From assembly GCF_007992115.1 (NCBI RefSeq), contig NZ_BJZQ01000019.1, positions 1 to 52,399 on the forward strand: DNA of 52,399 bases. Reading direction: 5' to 3'. The notes below the pieces were generated by a model. That model made no database searches. It saw only the letters and a list, made by a program, of their open reading frames with translations, and was not told where the DNA came from. This document shows, in pieces, positions 18,691 to 28,800 of the stretch. Made by a program: the position numbers and the translations under genes. This DNA comes from Aeromicrobium flavum. GTDB taxonomy: Bacteria > Actinomycetota > Actinomycetes > Propionibacteriales > Nocardioidaceae. Position 1 is the stretch's first letter; the number at the start of each line of letters is the position of its first letter.

Positions 18691-19179
18691 CTAAAAGGTC
18701 CGGCCGCCGATCGCGGCCTGGATGGCGTCCATGACGCGCTGGGTGGCGGCGAGGTCCTCGGCGGAGCACTGGTCGATCAGGTACTCGCGCACGCCGCGCA
18801 CGTGCGTGTGGGCGGCGGTGGCGAGCAGCTCGAAGCCCCGGTCGGTGAGGACGGCGGTGACGCCGCGGCCGTCGGTGCCGCACTGGGTGCGCAGGACGAT
18901 GCCGTCGCGCTCGAGCCGGCTGATCGTGTGGGTGATGCGACTGCGCGAGTGCGACAGTGCCGCGGCGAGGTCGGCCATGCGGATGGAGCGGTCGGGCGCC
19001 TCGGAGAGCCGTACGAGGATCTCGTACTCCGACATCGACAGGCCGTGCTCGCTGCGCAGGTCGCGGTCGAGGCGGTCCATTAGCACGGTTGTGCCGCCCA
19101 GGAACGAGCGCCATGCCTGCTGCTGGGTCTCGTCGAGCCAGCGGGTCTCGTTGACGGAGGCGATGGTCAGATCGGTCAT
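18691..19179 (-). CDS. MarR-family transcriptional regulator
   Basis: This 162-residue winged-helix repressor has the MarR core: LSMSEYEILVRLSEAPDRS, recognition helix region LAAALSHSRSRITHTISRLE, and wing text GTDGRGVTAVLTDRG. Members bind palindromes as dimers and release DNA on binding small phenolic or oxidised ligands. It is divergent from yceI, a pairing common in actinobacteria, and three palindromes fill the gap. The ATG is preceded by TAAACT (minus strand, 19186-19191) at 6 nt, so it is leaderless. Confidence 0.92.
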   Translation of the reverse strand: MTDLTIASVNETRWLDETQQQAWRSFLGGTTVLMDRLDRDLRSEHGLSMSEYEILVRLSEAPDRSIRMADLAAALSHSRSRITHTISRLERDGIVLRTQCGTDGRGVTAVLTDRGFELLATAAHTHVRGVREYLIDQCSAEDLAATQRVMDAIQAAIGGRTF

Positions 19180-19185
19180 GAGACT

Positions 19186-19256
19186 AGTTTACCCGTTCAA
19201 GTACTTGATTGAAAGTTCAACCATGTGCTAGCGTGGATCTTGTTGAACGATCAACA
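19186..19256. promoter_or_regulatory. MarR/yceI divergent promoter with three palindromes
   Basis: Three candidate operator sites lie in about 60 bp: TCAAGTACTTGA (19197-19208, perfect), TTGAA-AG-TTCAA (19209-19220) and TGTTGA-ACGA-TCAACA (19241-19256). For yceI, TTGATT (19205-19210) and TAGCGT (19229-19234) with an 18-nt spacer form a plausible promoter whose -35 is covered by the first two sites. The third lies near the transcript start. Binding of the MarR protein is inferred. Confidence 0.65.
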
Positions 19257-19287
19257 GGACGATCAACCCCACACTTCAGGAGACACC

Positions 19288-19824
19288 ATGAGCGACATCA
19301 CCCCCGGCACCTGGCAGCTGGACCCCACGCACACCGAGATCGGCTTCACCGTCCGCCACATCATGAGCAAGGTGCGCGGCAAGTTCGAGAAGTTCGAGGG
19401 CACGATCGTCACGTCCGAGGACGTCACCGCCTCGCACGCCACGGCCACCATCGACCTCTCGTCGATCAACACCGGCACGGCCGACCGTGACAACCACCTG
19501 CGCTCGGGCGACTTCTTCAACGTCGAGAGCACGCCGACGATGACGTTCGTCTCCACCGGCGTGGTGCGCAAGGGCGACACCGACTTCGTCGTCACCGGCG
19601 ACCTGACGATCAAGGACGTCACGAAGCCGATCGAGCTGGCCGTCGACTTCCTCGGCGAGGGCAAGGACCCGTGGGGCGGCACCCGTGTCGGCGTCGAGGC
19701 CACCGGTCAGCTGAGCCGCAAGGACTTCGGCATCGACTTCAACATCCCCCTCGAGGGCGACAAGGTCATGATCGGCGACAAGATCACGCTGCAGATCACG
19801 GCCGAGGCGGTCCTGCAGGCCTGA
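19288..19824 (+). CDS. YceI-family lipid-binding protein
   Basis: This 178-residue YceI-like lipocalin-fold protein has the family opening GTWQLDPTHTEIGFTVRHIM, the central RDNHLRSGDFFNVE and the closing FGIDFNIPLEG. Structures of this family bind isoprenoid or amide-type hydrophobic ligands inside a beta-barrel. No signal peptide is visible, so this member is probably cytoplasmic. The ATG at 19288 has AGGAG (19278-19282) 5 nt upstream. The adjacent MarR regulator suggests induction by a hydrophobic or oxidative signal. Confidence 0.93.
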   Translation: MSDITPGTWQLDPTHTEIGFTVRHIMSKVRGKFEKFEGTIVTSEDVTASHATATIDLSSINTGTADRDNHLRSGDFFNVESTPTMTFVSTGVVRKGDTDFVVTGDLTIKDVTKPIELAVDFLGEGKDPWGGTRVGVEATGQLSRKDFGIDFNIPLEGDKVMIGDKITLQITAEAVLQA

Positions 19825-19840
19825 CCTGCGCCACCGTCGA

Positions 19841-19885
19841 ACGGGGCTCGCGACACCCATCCCCCCGGGGTGTCGCGGGCCCCGT
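19841..19885. terminator. Strong hairpin between yceI and the TetR gene
   Basis: Positions 19841-19858 pair with 19868-19885: an 18-bp stem with one T.G wobble and a 9-nt loop. It lies between convergent genes and likely serves both. Confidence 0.75.
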
Positions 19886-19906
19886 CGTCGTGTCCGGGGG
19901 AGGGGC

Positions 19907-20521
19907 TCAGGCTGCGCCGACCATGCGCACGGCCAGCTCGCCGTGCAGAGCGGCGATCTCGTCGGGCGTCGTCGGGCCGCCCGGGTGGTACCAGCGCACG
20001 AGGTCGATGCTGAGCGAGAGCAGCGCCAGCGCCGTGCCCTTGGCGTCGGCGACGCTCATGACGTCGGCCTTCACGCCGGCTTCGATGGCTTCGCGCATGA
20101 GGGCCTCGATCGCGCGGCGGTACTCGGCGATCTCGGCACGGTGCTCGGGGGTCAGGGCATCGAACTCGTACTGCACGATGCGGCCGACGCGGCTGTTGAC
20201 GGCGTGCCAGCGGCTGAACTCGGCGACCATCGCGCGGACGCGCTCGACGGGGTCGTCGGTGCTGGTGGAGGCCTGGTGGATGATCTCGACGGCGGACAGG
20301 TGCCCGCGGCGCGAGATCTCGAACAGCAGGTCCTCCTTCGTCGCGTGGTGCACGTAGACCGCCGCCGGGCTCATGCCCGCACGGGACGCGATGTCGCGCG
20401 TCGTGGTGCCGGCGAACCCCGATGTCGCGAAGGCCTCGACGGCGGCGTCGAGGAGGCGCTCACGGGTCGATGCGGATCGGTCGCGACCGTTCGCCGAGTC
20501 GGTGGTCATGGTGGACAGCAT
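19907..20521 (-). CDS. TetR-family regulator, KstR2-like
   Basis: This 204-residue TetR protein has an N-terminal helix-turn-helix (about 18-62: RERLLDAAVEAFATSGFAG, then TRDIASRAGMSPAAVYVHHA) and a ligand domain. Its C-terminal text VRWYHPGGPTTPDEIA resembles KstR2, which senses CoA thioesters of sterol ring catabolism in mycobacteria. The likely ligand here is therefore an acyl-CoA, though not necessarily of sterol origin. It is divergent from thiolase. The palindrome between them recurs before the SDR gene at 34679, suggesting a small regulon with self-control. Confidence 0.9.
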   Translation of the reverse strand: MLSTMTTDSANGRDRSASTRERLLDAAVEAFATSGFAGTTTRDIASRAGMSPAAVYVHHATKEDLLFEISRRGHLSAVEIIHQASTSTDDPVERVRAMVAEFSRWHAVNSRVGRIVQYEFDALTPEHRAEIAEYRRAIEALMREAIEAGVKADVMSVADAKGTALALLSLSIDLVRWYHPGGPTTPDEIAALHGELAVRMVGAA

Positions 20522-20536
20522 GACGCAGGAATGTCA

Positions 20537-20556
20537 GACTAAGCAAGCGCTTAGTC
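20537..20556. promoter_or_regulatory. Candidate TetR operator, copy 1 (GACTAAGC-N4-GCTTAGTC)
   Basis: Perfect 8-bp arms at 20537-20544 and 20549-20556 lie between the divergent TetR and thiolase genes. The inner text AGCAAGCGCTTAGT (20542-20555) fits the KstR2-type pattern AnCAAGnnCTTGnT with one mismatch (pattern recalled from the literature). The core CTAAGC-N4-GCTTAG recurs on the other strand at 34697-34712. Confidence 0.75.
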
Positions 20557-20558
20557 AT

Positions 20559-20575
20559 CGGCGGGTCGCCCGCCG
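20559..20575 (+). promoter_or_regulatory. Short hairpin in the thiolase leader
   Basis: CGGCGGG-TCG-CCCGCCG forms a 7-bp stem with a 3-nt loop, about 20 nt before the thiolase ATG. Its role is unknown; it could be incidental in GC-rich DNA. Confidence 0.3.
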
Positions 20576-20596
20576 GCACATCGAAAGGCAACAACC

Positions 20597-21814
20597 ATGC
20601 CCGAAGCAGTCATCGTCTCCACCGCGCGTTCCCCGATCGGCCGTGCCGGCAAGGGGTCCCTCAAGGACATGCGCCCGGACGACCTGACCGTCCAGATGAT
20701 CGAGGCCGCGCTGGCCAAGGTCCCCGGCCTGGACCGCCGCGACATCACCGACCTGCACCTCGGTGTGGGGCAGCCCGCCGGCGAGGCCGGCCACAACCTG
20801 GCGCGCGCCGTCGCCGTGCTCTCGGGCATGGACCACCTGCCCGGCGTCACGGTCAACCGCTACTGCTCCTCCTCGCTGCAGACGACGCGCATGGCGTTCC
20901 ACGCGATCAAGGCCGGCGAGGGCGACGCCTTCATCTCGGCCGGCGTCGAGACCGTCAGCCGCTTCGGCAACGGCTTCGCCGATCTGCCCGGCACCGAGAA
21001 CCCGGCCTTCGCCGACGCGATCGCCCGTACCGCCAAGCGCGCCGAGGGTGGCGCCGACACGTGGGTCGACCCGCGCGGCAACAGCGAGCTGCCCGACCTC
21101 TACATCGCGATGGGCCAGACGGCCGAGAACGTCGCGCAGCACCTGGGCATGAGCCGCCAGGAGCAGGACGAGTTCGCGGTCCGCAGCCAGAACCTCGTCG
21201 AGCAGCGCATCGAGGAGGGCTTCTGGGCCAAGGACATCACGGAGGTCACGCTGCCCGACGGCACCGTCGTCACCAAGGACGACGGCCCCCGCGCCGGCAC
21301 CACGATCGAGGCCGTCAGCCAGCTGAAGCCGGTCTTCCGTCCTGACGGCACCGTCACCGCCGGCAACGCCTGCCCGCTCAACGACGGCGCCGCCGCCGTC
21401 GTGATCATGTCCGACACGAAGGCCAAGGAGCTGGGCCTGACCCCGCTCGCGCGCATCGTGTCGACGGCCGTCACCGGTCTGTCGCCCGAGATCATGGGCC
21501 TCGGTCCGGTCGAGGCGATCCCCGCCGCGCTGAAGCACGCCGGCATGGGCATCGACGACATCGACCTGTACGAGATCAACGAGGCCTTCGCCGTCCAGGC
21601 GTGGGGCTCGGCGCGTGAGCTCGGCATCCCGATGGACAAGCTCAACGTCAACGGCGGCGCCATCGCGGTGGGCCACCCGTTCGGCATGACCGGCGCGCGC
21701 ATCACGTCCACGCTGATCAACTCACTGCAGTGGCACGACAAGCAGTTCGGCGTCGAGTCCATGTGCGTCGGCGGCGGCATGGGCATGGCCATGGTGCTGG
21801 AGCGCCTCTCGTGA
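20597..21814 (+). CDS. Acetyl-CoA C-acyltransferase (thiolase)
   Basis: This 405-residue thiolase has the acyl-accepting Cys90 in NRYCSSSLQ, His360 in VGHPFGMTGAR, NEAFAVQ, and the second catalytic Cys390 in CVGGGMG. It would cleave 3-ketoacyl-CoA with CoA in beta-oxidation, or run in reverse. The ATG at 20597 has GAAAGG 8 nt upstream. The stop overlaps the next gene's GTG start (GTGA), so thiolase and SDR form an operon under the divergent KstR2-like regulator. Chain-length preference cannot be read from sequence. Confidence 0.95.
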   Translation: MPEAVIVSTARSPIGRAGKGSLKDMRPDDLTVQMIEAALAKVPGLDRRDITDLHLGVGQPAGEAGHNLARAVAVLSGMDHLPGVTVNRYCSSSLQTTRMAFHAIKAGEGDAFISAGVETVSRFGNGFADLPGTENPAFADAIARTAKRAEGGADTWVDPRGNSELPDLYIAMGQTAENVAQHLGMSRQEQDEFAVRSQNLVEQRIEEGFWAKDITEVTLPDGTVVTKDDGPRAGTTIEAVSQLKPVFRPDGTVTAGNACPLNDGAAAVVIMSDTKAKELGLTPLARIVSTAVTGLSPEIMGLGPVEAIPAALKHAGMGIDDIDLYEINEAFAVQAWGSARELGIPMDKLNVNGGAIAVGHPFGMTGARITSTLINSLQWHDKQFGVESMCVGGGMGMAMVLERLS

Positions 21815-22566
21815 CTGCACGCCGCTTCGACGGCAAGGTCGCGATCGTCACGGGCGCGTCGCGCGGCATCGGTCTCGGTGTCGCGCAGCGCCTGGTCGAC
21901 GACGGTGCGAAGGTCGTCATCACGGCGCGCAAGACCGAGGCCCTCGAGGCCGCGGTGGCCGAGCTCGGCCCGGACAACGCGGTGTACGTTGCCGGTCCGG
22001 CCGACGACACCGACCACCAGGACGAGACGGTCGCGAAGGCGATCGAGACGTTCGGCGGGCTGGACTTCCTGGTGAACAACACCGGGATCAACCCGACCTA
22101 CGGGCCGATGATCGAGATGGATCTCGCGGCCGGCCGCAAGATCTTCGACGTCAACGTGCTCGGTGCCGTCTCGTGGGCGCAGAAGGCCTGGGCCGCGTCG
22201 CTCAAGGAGAACGGCGGCGCGATCGTCAACATCGCGTCGGTCGCCGGCCAGAAGCCCGCCCCGATGATCGGGATGTACGGCGCCTCGAAGGCTGCGGTGA
22301 TCCACGTGACCCAGGAGCTGTCGCTCGAGTTGGCTCCGGCCGTGCGCGTCAACGCGGTCGCCCCGGCGGTCGTCAAGACCCGCTTCGCCGGTGCCTTGTA
22401 CGAGGGACGCGAGGAGGAGGTCGCCTCGGCGTACCCCCTCAAGCGGCTCGGTGTGCCCGAGGACATCGCGGGCGCCGTGACGTTCCTGCTGTCGCAGGAC
22501 GCGGCCTGGATGACGGGTCAGTGCCTGACGATCGACGGGGGTCTCACCCTCACCGGCGGCGTCTGA
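21811..22566 (+). CDS. Short-chain dehydrogenase/reductase (SDR)
   Basis: This 251-residue classical SDR has the dinucleotide motif TGASRGIG (14-21), NNTG in the fourth strand, Ser in NIASVAG, catalytic YGASK, and the C-terminal QCLTIDGGLTLTGG. Context suggests a 3-hydroxyacyl-CoA dehydrogenase or 3-ketoacyl reductase acting with the thiolase. The GTG start at 21811 overlaps the thiolase stop by 4 nt; an upstream in-frame start inside thiolase would add an Arg/His-rich stretch that is clearly not coding. Confidence 0.93.
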   Translation: MTARRFDGKVAIVTGASRGIGLGVAQRLVDDGAKVVITARKTEALEAAVAELGPDNAVYVAGPADDTDHQDETVAKAIETFGGLDFLVNNTGINPTYGPMIEMDLAAGRKIFDVNVLGAVSWAQKAWAASLKENGGAIVNIASVAGQKPAPMIGMYGASKAAVIHVTQELSLELAPAVRVNAVAPAVVKTRFAGALYEGREEEVASAYPLKRLGVPEDIAGAVTFLLSQDAAWMTGQCLTIDGGLTLTGGV

Positions 22567-22576
22567 CGCCGCCACG

Positions 22577-22617
22577 CCACGACGGGCCCCGGGACGTGTT
22601 CCCGGGGCCCGTCGTGG
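22577..22617 (+). terminator. Strong terminator after the thiolase-SDR operon
   Basis: A perfect 18-bp stem (22577-22594 with 22600-22617) and a 5-nt loop sit just after the SDR stop. No U-tract follows. Confidence 0.85.
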
Positions 22618-22727
22618 TCCCTTCTGCTGAATCCTGCGCGAAACGTCGATTTGACGGCGGTCTCAGGCATAACTTGTCCCCATCGTGTGGGTAACCATGT
22701 GTGCAAACGCGAGTTGCAGTTACACCA

Positions 22728-22771
22728 GTCACACCACCCCCGCCGACCACGCGCGAGGGGGTGGGTGTGAC
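22728..22771. repeat. Long imperfect inverted repeat upstream of fas
   Basis: GTCACACCACCCCC (22728-22741) matches the complement of 22757-22771 apart from one bulged base, around a 15-nt loop. It ends 7 nt before the first ATGAGG site. It could be a distal regulatory site or an attenuator-type stem in a longer transcript. Confidence 0.55.
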
Positions 22772-22778
22772 CTAAAAC

Positions 22779-22825
22779 ATGAGGAAACCCTCGGGTTAAA
22801 GATGAGGAATCCCTCATGTTTATGT
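22779..22825 (+). promoter_or_regulatory. fas promoter with two ATGAGG-N4-CCTCAT operators
   Basis: Site 1 at 22779-22794 (ATGAGG-AAAC-CCTCGG) is imperfect; site 2 at 22802-22817 (ATGAGG-AATC-CCTCAT) is a perfect palindrome. A plausible promoter is TTAAAG (22796-22801) with TTATGT (22820-22825), which puts site 2 in the spacer and site 1 just upstream of the -35. Two sites of the same class lie in the carboxyltransferase promoter at 34773-34817. Confidence 0.7.
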
Positions 22826-22837
22826 CACGATGGATGC

Positions 22838-25800
22838 ATGACGACGCTCGACACCTCCCTGTTCCACGCTTCGACCCAGCCCGACCGCCGCACCGACAGC
22901 CTGCTCGACGACCTGCGCTCGGGCACGCCGTGGGCGCTCGTGTTCGGCGGACAGGGCGGTGACTGGCTGCATCCGCTCGCCGACCTGGTGCGCGACTTCG
23001 CGCTCGACGGCGAGGTCGCCGACCTCGTCCGTCGCAGCGACCGGATGCTGGCGCCCGTCGCCGCCGAGCTGGCGCGCGGGGGAGTGGGGTTCGACCCGGT
23101 CGTCTGGGTCGACGTGCTGGCCGTCGGCGAGTCCGCCGAGGACGTCGACGCCCCCGGCCTGCCCGCAGGCGCCGACATCACGGCGCCGGCCGCATCCGTC
23201 CCGGGCATCACCCTCGCCCAGCTCGCCGGGCTCCGTGCCCTGTCGCGCCAGGGCCTCGACGTGGCCGCCCACCCGCCGGTCGCCGTGGCCGGCCACTCGC
23301 AGGGCGTCCTGGCCGCCGAGGTCCTCGCCGGCGTCCCCGAGGTCGAGGTGCTCGCACTCGCCCGCCTGATCGGTGCCGCCGCACAGCTCGTCGGACGCCG
23401 CCGCGGCCTTCTGGGTCGCACGATGCTCGCCGTCTCGGGAGTCGTCCCCGAGCGCGTCGCCACCATCGTCGAGGGCACGGGCGCCGTCTGCCACATCCGC
23501 AACGGCCGCCGTGCCGTGGTCCTCTCCGGGCCGGAGTCCGCGCTGGCCGCCGCCACCGACCGTCTCGAGCAGGTCGCCGCCCGCGAGAAGGACGAGCGCG
23601 AGCGCAAGGTCACCGGCGGTGCTCCCTTCAGCCCGGTCATCGAGCCCGTCGACTCCGCGCTCGCCTTCCACCACCCGGACCTGGCCGGCACCGCCGACCT
23701 CGTGGCCGAGTGGGCCACCCGCATCGGCATCGACGCCGAGCATGCCCGTCGCGCCACCGAGCGGGCGATCGTCGATCCCGTCGACTGGGTCGCCGACGTG
23801 ACCGCCGCCCTCGACGCCGGCGCGCGCTGGATGATCGACCTCGGCCCGGGCGACCTCGCCTCGCGGCTGTCGGCTGCCGAGGCGCGCTCGCGCGGCGTCG
23901 GCCTGGTCGCCGCCACGACGCGCCGCGGCCACCGCGAGCTGACGATCACCGGCGCCCGCCCCGTGCCCCCGGTGGCGTGGTCGTCCTTCGCACCCCGCCT
24001 CGTGACCCTGCCCGACGGCTCGACCACGGTCGAGACCGGCTTCACCCGGGCGACCGGCAAGTCGCCGATCCTGCTGGCGGGCATGACGCCCACCACCGTC
24101 GACGCCCCGATCGTCGCCGCGGCTGCCAACGCCGGCTTCTGGGCCGAGCTCGCCGGCGGCGGCCAGGTCACCGAGGAGATCTTCGACGCCCGCATCGCCG
24201 AGCTCGACACGCTGCTCGACGAGGGCGCCACGTTCCAGTTCAACTCGCTCTTCCTCGATCCCTACCTCTGGCGGCTGCAGCTGGGCCAGAACCGACTCGT
24301 CCAGCGCGCTCGCGCTGCGGGCGCGCCGATCGACGCCGTCATCGTCACGGCCGGCATCCCCGAGCTCGACGACGCCGTGACCCTCGTGGACGAGCTGACC
24401 GAGACGGGCATCGAGCACGTCGTCTTCAAGCCCGGCACCGTCCGCCAGATCCGCGAGGTCCTCGCGATCGCCAAGCAGGTCGAGCGCACGGTCATCGTGC
24501 AGGTCGAGGGAGGTCGCGCCGGCGGTCACCACTCGTGGGAGGACCTCGACGACCTGATCCTGGCCACCTACGGCGAGCTGCGCGCCCAGCCGAACGTCGT
24601 GCTGTGCGTCGGCGGCGGCATCGGCACCTCCGACGCCGCGGCCGCCTGGCTGACCGGCACGTGGGCCCAGCGCCACGGCTTCCCCGACATGCCCGTCGAC
24701 GGCATCCTCGTCGGCACGGCCGCGATGGCGACGCTCGAGGCGACGACGGCTCCCGAGGTGAAGCAGCTGCTGGTCGAGACCCGCGGCACCGGCGCCTGGG
24801 TCGGCGCCGGCACGGCGAAGAACGGCATGGCCTCCGGCCGCAGCCAGCTCGGCGCCGACATCCACGAGATCGACAACACCGCCTCGCGCACCGGCCGCCT
24901 CCTCGACGAGGTCGCCGGCGACGCCGAGGCCGTCGAGGCCCGCCGTGACGAGATCGTCGAGGCGCTCGACCGCACGGCGAAGCCGTACTTCGGCGACGTC
25001 GCCGCGATAACCTACGGCCAGTGGCTGCGCCGCTTCGTCGAGCTGTCCGGCACCGCCGCCGACGGCTCGCCGCAGTGGCTCGACGTGTCGTTGCGCGACC
25101 GCTTCCACGCGATGGTCCAGCGGACCGAGGCCCGCCTCGCCGCCGAGGACCGTGGCGACATCCCGACCCGCTTCGCCGAGGCCGCCGACGTCGAGGACGG
25201 CCCGGCCGCCCTGGCTCACCTCCTCGAGGCCCACCCCGACGCCGAGACCGTCACCCTCCACCCCGCCGACGAGGCCTTCTTCGTCGAGGTCTGCCGCCGC
25301 GCCGGCAAGCCGGTGAACTTCGTGCCGGTCATCGACGCCGACGTGCGCCGCTGGTGGCGCTCGGACTCCCTCTGGCAGGCGCACGACCCGCGCTACTCCG
25401 CCGACGAGGTGTGCGTCATCCCGGGCACCGCGAGCGTCGCGGGCATCACGCGGGTCGACGAACCCGTCGCCGACCTGCTGCAGCGCTTCGAGGACGCCGC
25501 GATCGACGCCCTGCTGGCCGCCGGCCGCGCCCCGCAGCGGGTGCCCGGCCGCCGGCGCGAGGACGAGGCCCAGCTGGCGGGTCCGCTCGCGCTGGTCCTG
25601 GCCGCGCCCGACGTCGCATGGGCCGGTCGTACCGTCCGCAACCCCGTCCACCGCCTCGGTGCCGAGTGGGTCCTGACCGGCGCGGACGCCGCCGAGCAGG
25701 CCACCACCGGTGCCCGACTGTCCGTCGCGGGGGAGCCCGGCGTCGACCTCACCGTGCCGCTCGGCGCGGGCCGCGAGCTGACCCTGCGCATCGACCTGCC

Positions 25801-28800
25801 CGCCGTCACCGCGAAGGGCCACGCGCCGGTCGTCACGACCGACGCCGCCGTCGCCGCCATGTCGCAGATCGTCCGGGGCGCCGTCGCCGGCGACCTGCCC
25901 GAGGTCTCGAACGGCGTCGCGCACCTCGCCGCCGGCTGGGATCCGGACCTCGCGGCCGACCACGCCGCCGTCAGCGCCGGCCCGCTCGTGCTGGGCCGTC
26001 ACCGCGTGCCCGACGTCCTGGTCGGCCTCGCCTGGCCGGCCGTGTTCGCCGTCATCGGCGAGGCGCGCACCGCCGAGGGCCTGCCCGTCGTCGAGGGCAT
26101 GCTGGACCTCGTCCACCTCGACCACGCCATCACCGCCGGGCGACTCCCGGACGAGCGGACCACGCTCGACATCCGGGCCCGCCTGGCCTCGGTGGAGGAG
26201 TCGCAGTACGGCCGCGTCGTCACCGTCGACGTGACCGTCGGCGACGTCGCCACCCTGCGTGAGCGGTTCGCGATCCGCGGCCGCACGGGCACCGCGACGC
26301 TGGCCGATCCCGACCGCGCCGGTGCCGCCCTGGGCGACGCCGACGTCAAGGACACGCCGCGCCGCACCCGCGCCCGCGTCACCGTGACCGCCCCGTCGGA
26401 CCTGACCGCGTTCGCCGCGGTCACCGGCGACCACAACCCGATCCACACCAGCACGGCCGCCGCGCGCCTCGCGGGCCTCGGCGCGCCGATCGCGCACGGC
26501 ATGTGGACCTCGGCCGCCGCGCAGCACGCGGTGACGTCGGAGACCGGACGCCGCATCGCCGGCTGGACGACCCGCTTCATGGCCCCGGTCCGCCCGGGTG
26601 CCGAGGTCGAGGTCCGCGCGGACCGCGTCGGCCTCACCGAGGGTCGCGAGGTCCTCGACGTCACGGTGCGCTCCGAGGGCGAGATCGTCATGGCCGCCTC
26701 GGCCCTGCTCGACGCGCCCCGTACGGCGTACGCCTTCCCCGGCCAGGGCATCCAGAGCCCCGGCATGGGCATGGCGGGCTACCAGCGCTGCCCCGCGGCG
26801 CGGGAGGTCTGGGACCGGGCCGACAAGCACACGCGCTCGGCGCTGGGCTTCTCGATCCTGTCCGTCGTCCGCGACAACCCGACCGAGCTGACCGTCCGCG
26901 GCGTCACGCACCACCACCCCGAGGGCGTGCTCTACCTGACCCAGTTCACCCAGGTCGCGATGGCGGTGCTGGGCGCGGCCCAGATGGCCGAGCTGCGCGA
27001 GGGCGGCGCCTTCGTCGACGGCGCGGTCCTGGCGGGCCACTCCGTCGGCGAGTACAACGCGCTGGCCGCGGTGTCGGGCGTCATCAGCCTCGAGGCCGTC
27101 GTCGAGGTCGTGTTCCAGCGCGGCTCCGTCATGCACACGCTGGTGCCCCGCGACGAGAAGGGCCGCAGCGACTACCGCCTGGCGGCGATCCGTCCCTCGC
27201 AGATCGGCCTGGCCGACGACGAGGTGAAGGACTACGTCGAGGGCGTCGGCGAGGCCGCGGGAGAGTTCCTGCAGATCGTCAACTACAACCTGCGCGGCTC
27301 GCAGTACGCAATCGCCGGCACGGTGGCCGGCCTCGAGGCGCTCGAGCGCTCCGTGGCCGAGCGCCGCGAGCGGTTCGGCGGCAAGGCCGCGTTCATCCTC
27401 GTGCCCGGCATCGACGTGCCGTTCCACAGCCGCGTCCTGCACGGTGGCGTGCCGGACTTCCGCGCCAAGCTCCAGGAGCTGCTGCCGCCGTCGATCGACC
27501 CGTCGATCCTCGAGGGCCGCTACGTGCCGAACCTGGTGCCGAAGCCGTTCAGCCTCGACGAGGACTTCATCCGCGAGGTCGAGCAGTACGTCGGTACGAC
27601 GGTCCGCCGGTCGGAGGACCCGGGCATGCTGTGCCGCGACCTGCTGATCGAGCTGCTCGCCTGGCAGTTCGCCAGCCCGGTGCGCTGGATCGAGACGCAG
27701 GACCTGATGTTCACCCCCGTCGAGGAGGGCGGCCTCGGGGTCGAGCGCTTCGTGGAGGTCGGCGTCGGCTCCGCGCCCACGGTCGCGAACCTCGCGGCCG
27801 GCACGCTGAAGATCCCCGGCTACCCGAGCGTCGAGGTGCTCAACGTCGAGCGCGACGCCGCCGCCGTCTACGGCACCGACGAGGACCCGGCTCCGGTCGA
27901 GGACGAGCCGGAGACCGCCGCGCCGCAGGCCGACACGGCTGCGCCGGCCCCCGCCGCGCCCGCCGCCTCGGGTGGCCCCGCCACCCAGACCGCCGCCGAC
28001 CTGCCGTTCTCGGCAGCCGACGCCACGCAGGCCCTCATCGCCTGGTGGACGAAGCTGCGCCTGGACCAGCTCGGTGCGGCCGACTCGATCGAGTCGCTCA
28101 CCGACGGCGCGTCCAGCCGCCGCAACCAGCTGCTGATCGACCTGGGCGGCGAACTGTCGCTCGGCGCGATCGACGGCGCCGCGGAGGCCGACCTCGTGAC
28201 CCTCGGTGGTCAGGTCGACGCCCTGGCGCGCACCTACAAGCCCTTCGGGCCGGTGCTCGGTGAGGCGTTCGGCGACCACCTGAAGAAGGTCCTCGGCCCG
28301 ACGGGTCGCAAGCAGTCGGCCGTCGCCGAGCGCGTCACGGGTGCGTGGCAGCTGGGTGCGGGCTGGGCCTCGCACGTCCTGGCCGAGCTGGCGATGGTGA
28401 CCCGCGAGGGTCAGAGCGTCCGCGGTGGCGCGTTCGGTGAGGCGACGATCGCCTCGGCCGGCGACGTCGACGCCGCGATCGACGCCGCGGTGCAGTCCGT
28501 GGCCGCGCGCCACGGGGTGACGGTGCAGATGCCGTCCGCCGGCGGTGGCGAGGGCGGCACCATCGACGCTGCCGCCCTGGGTGAGTTCACCGCGGCGATC
28601 ACCGGCCGCGACGGGGTGCTGGCCTCCGCGGCCCGCCTCGTGCTGGAGCACCTCGACCTCGTCGACGTGCCCGAGGCGGTCGAGCCCGACGAGCAGGCGG
28701 CCACGGTCGTCGAGCGGGTCGAGGCCGAGCTGGGGGCCGACTGGATCAAGGCGACCGCCGGCGTGTTCGACGCCGAGCACGCGGTCGTCCTGGACGACCG

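Noticed and set aside
22685..22837. In-frame extension of FAS-I by 51 codons
   Set aside because: It passes through the inverted repeat, both operators and the promoter, and its translation is unlike FAS-I N-termini.
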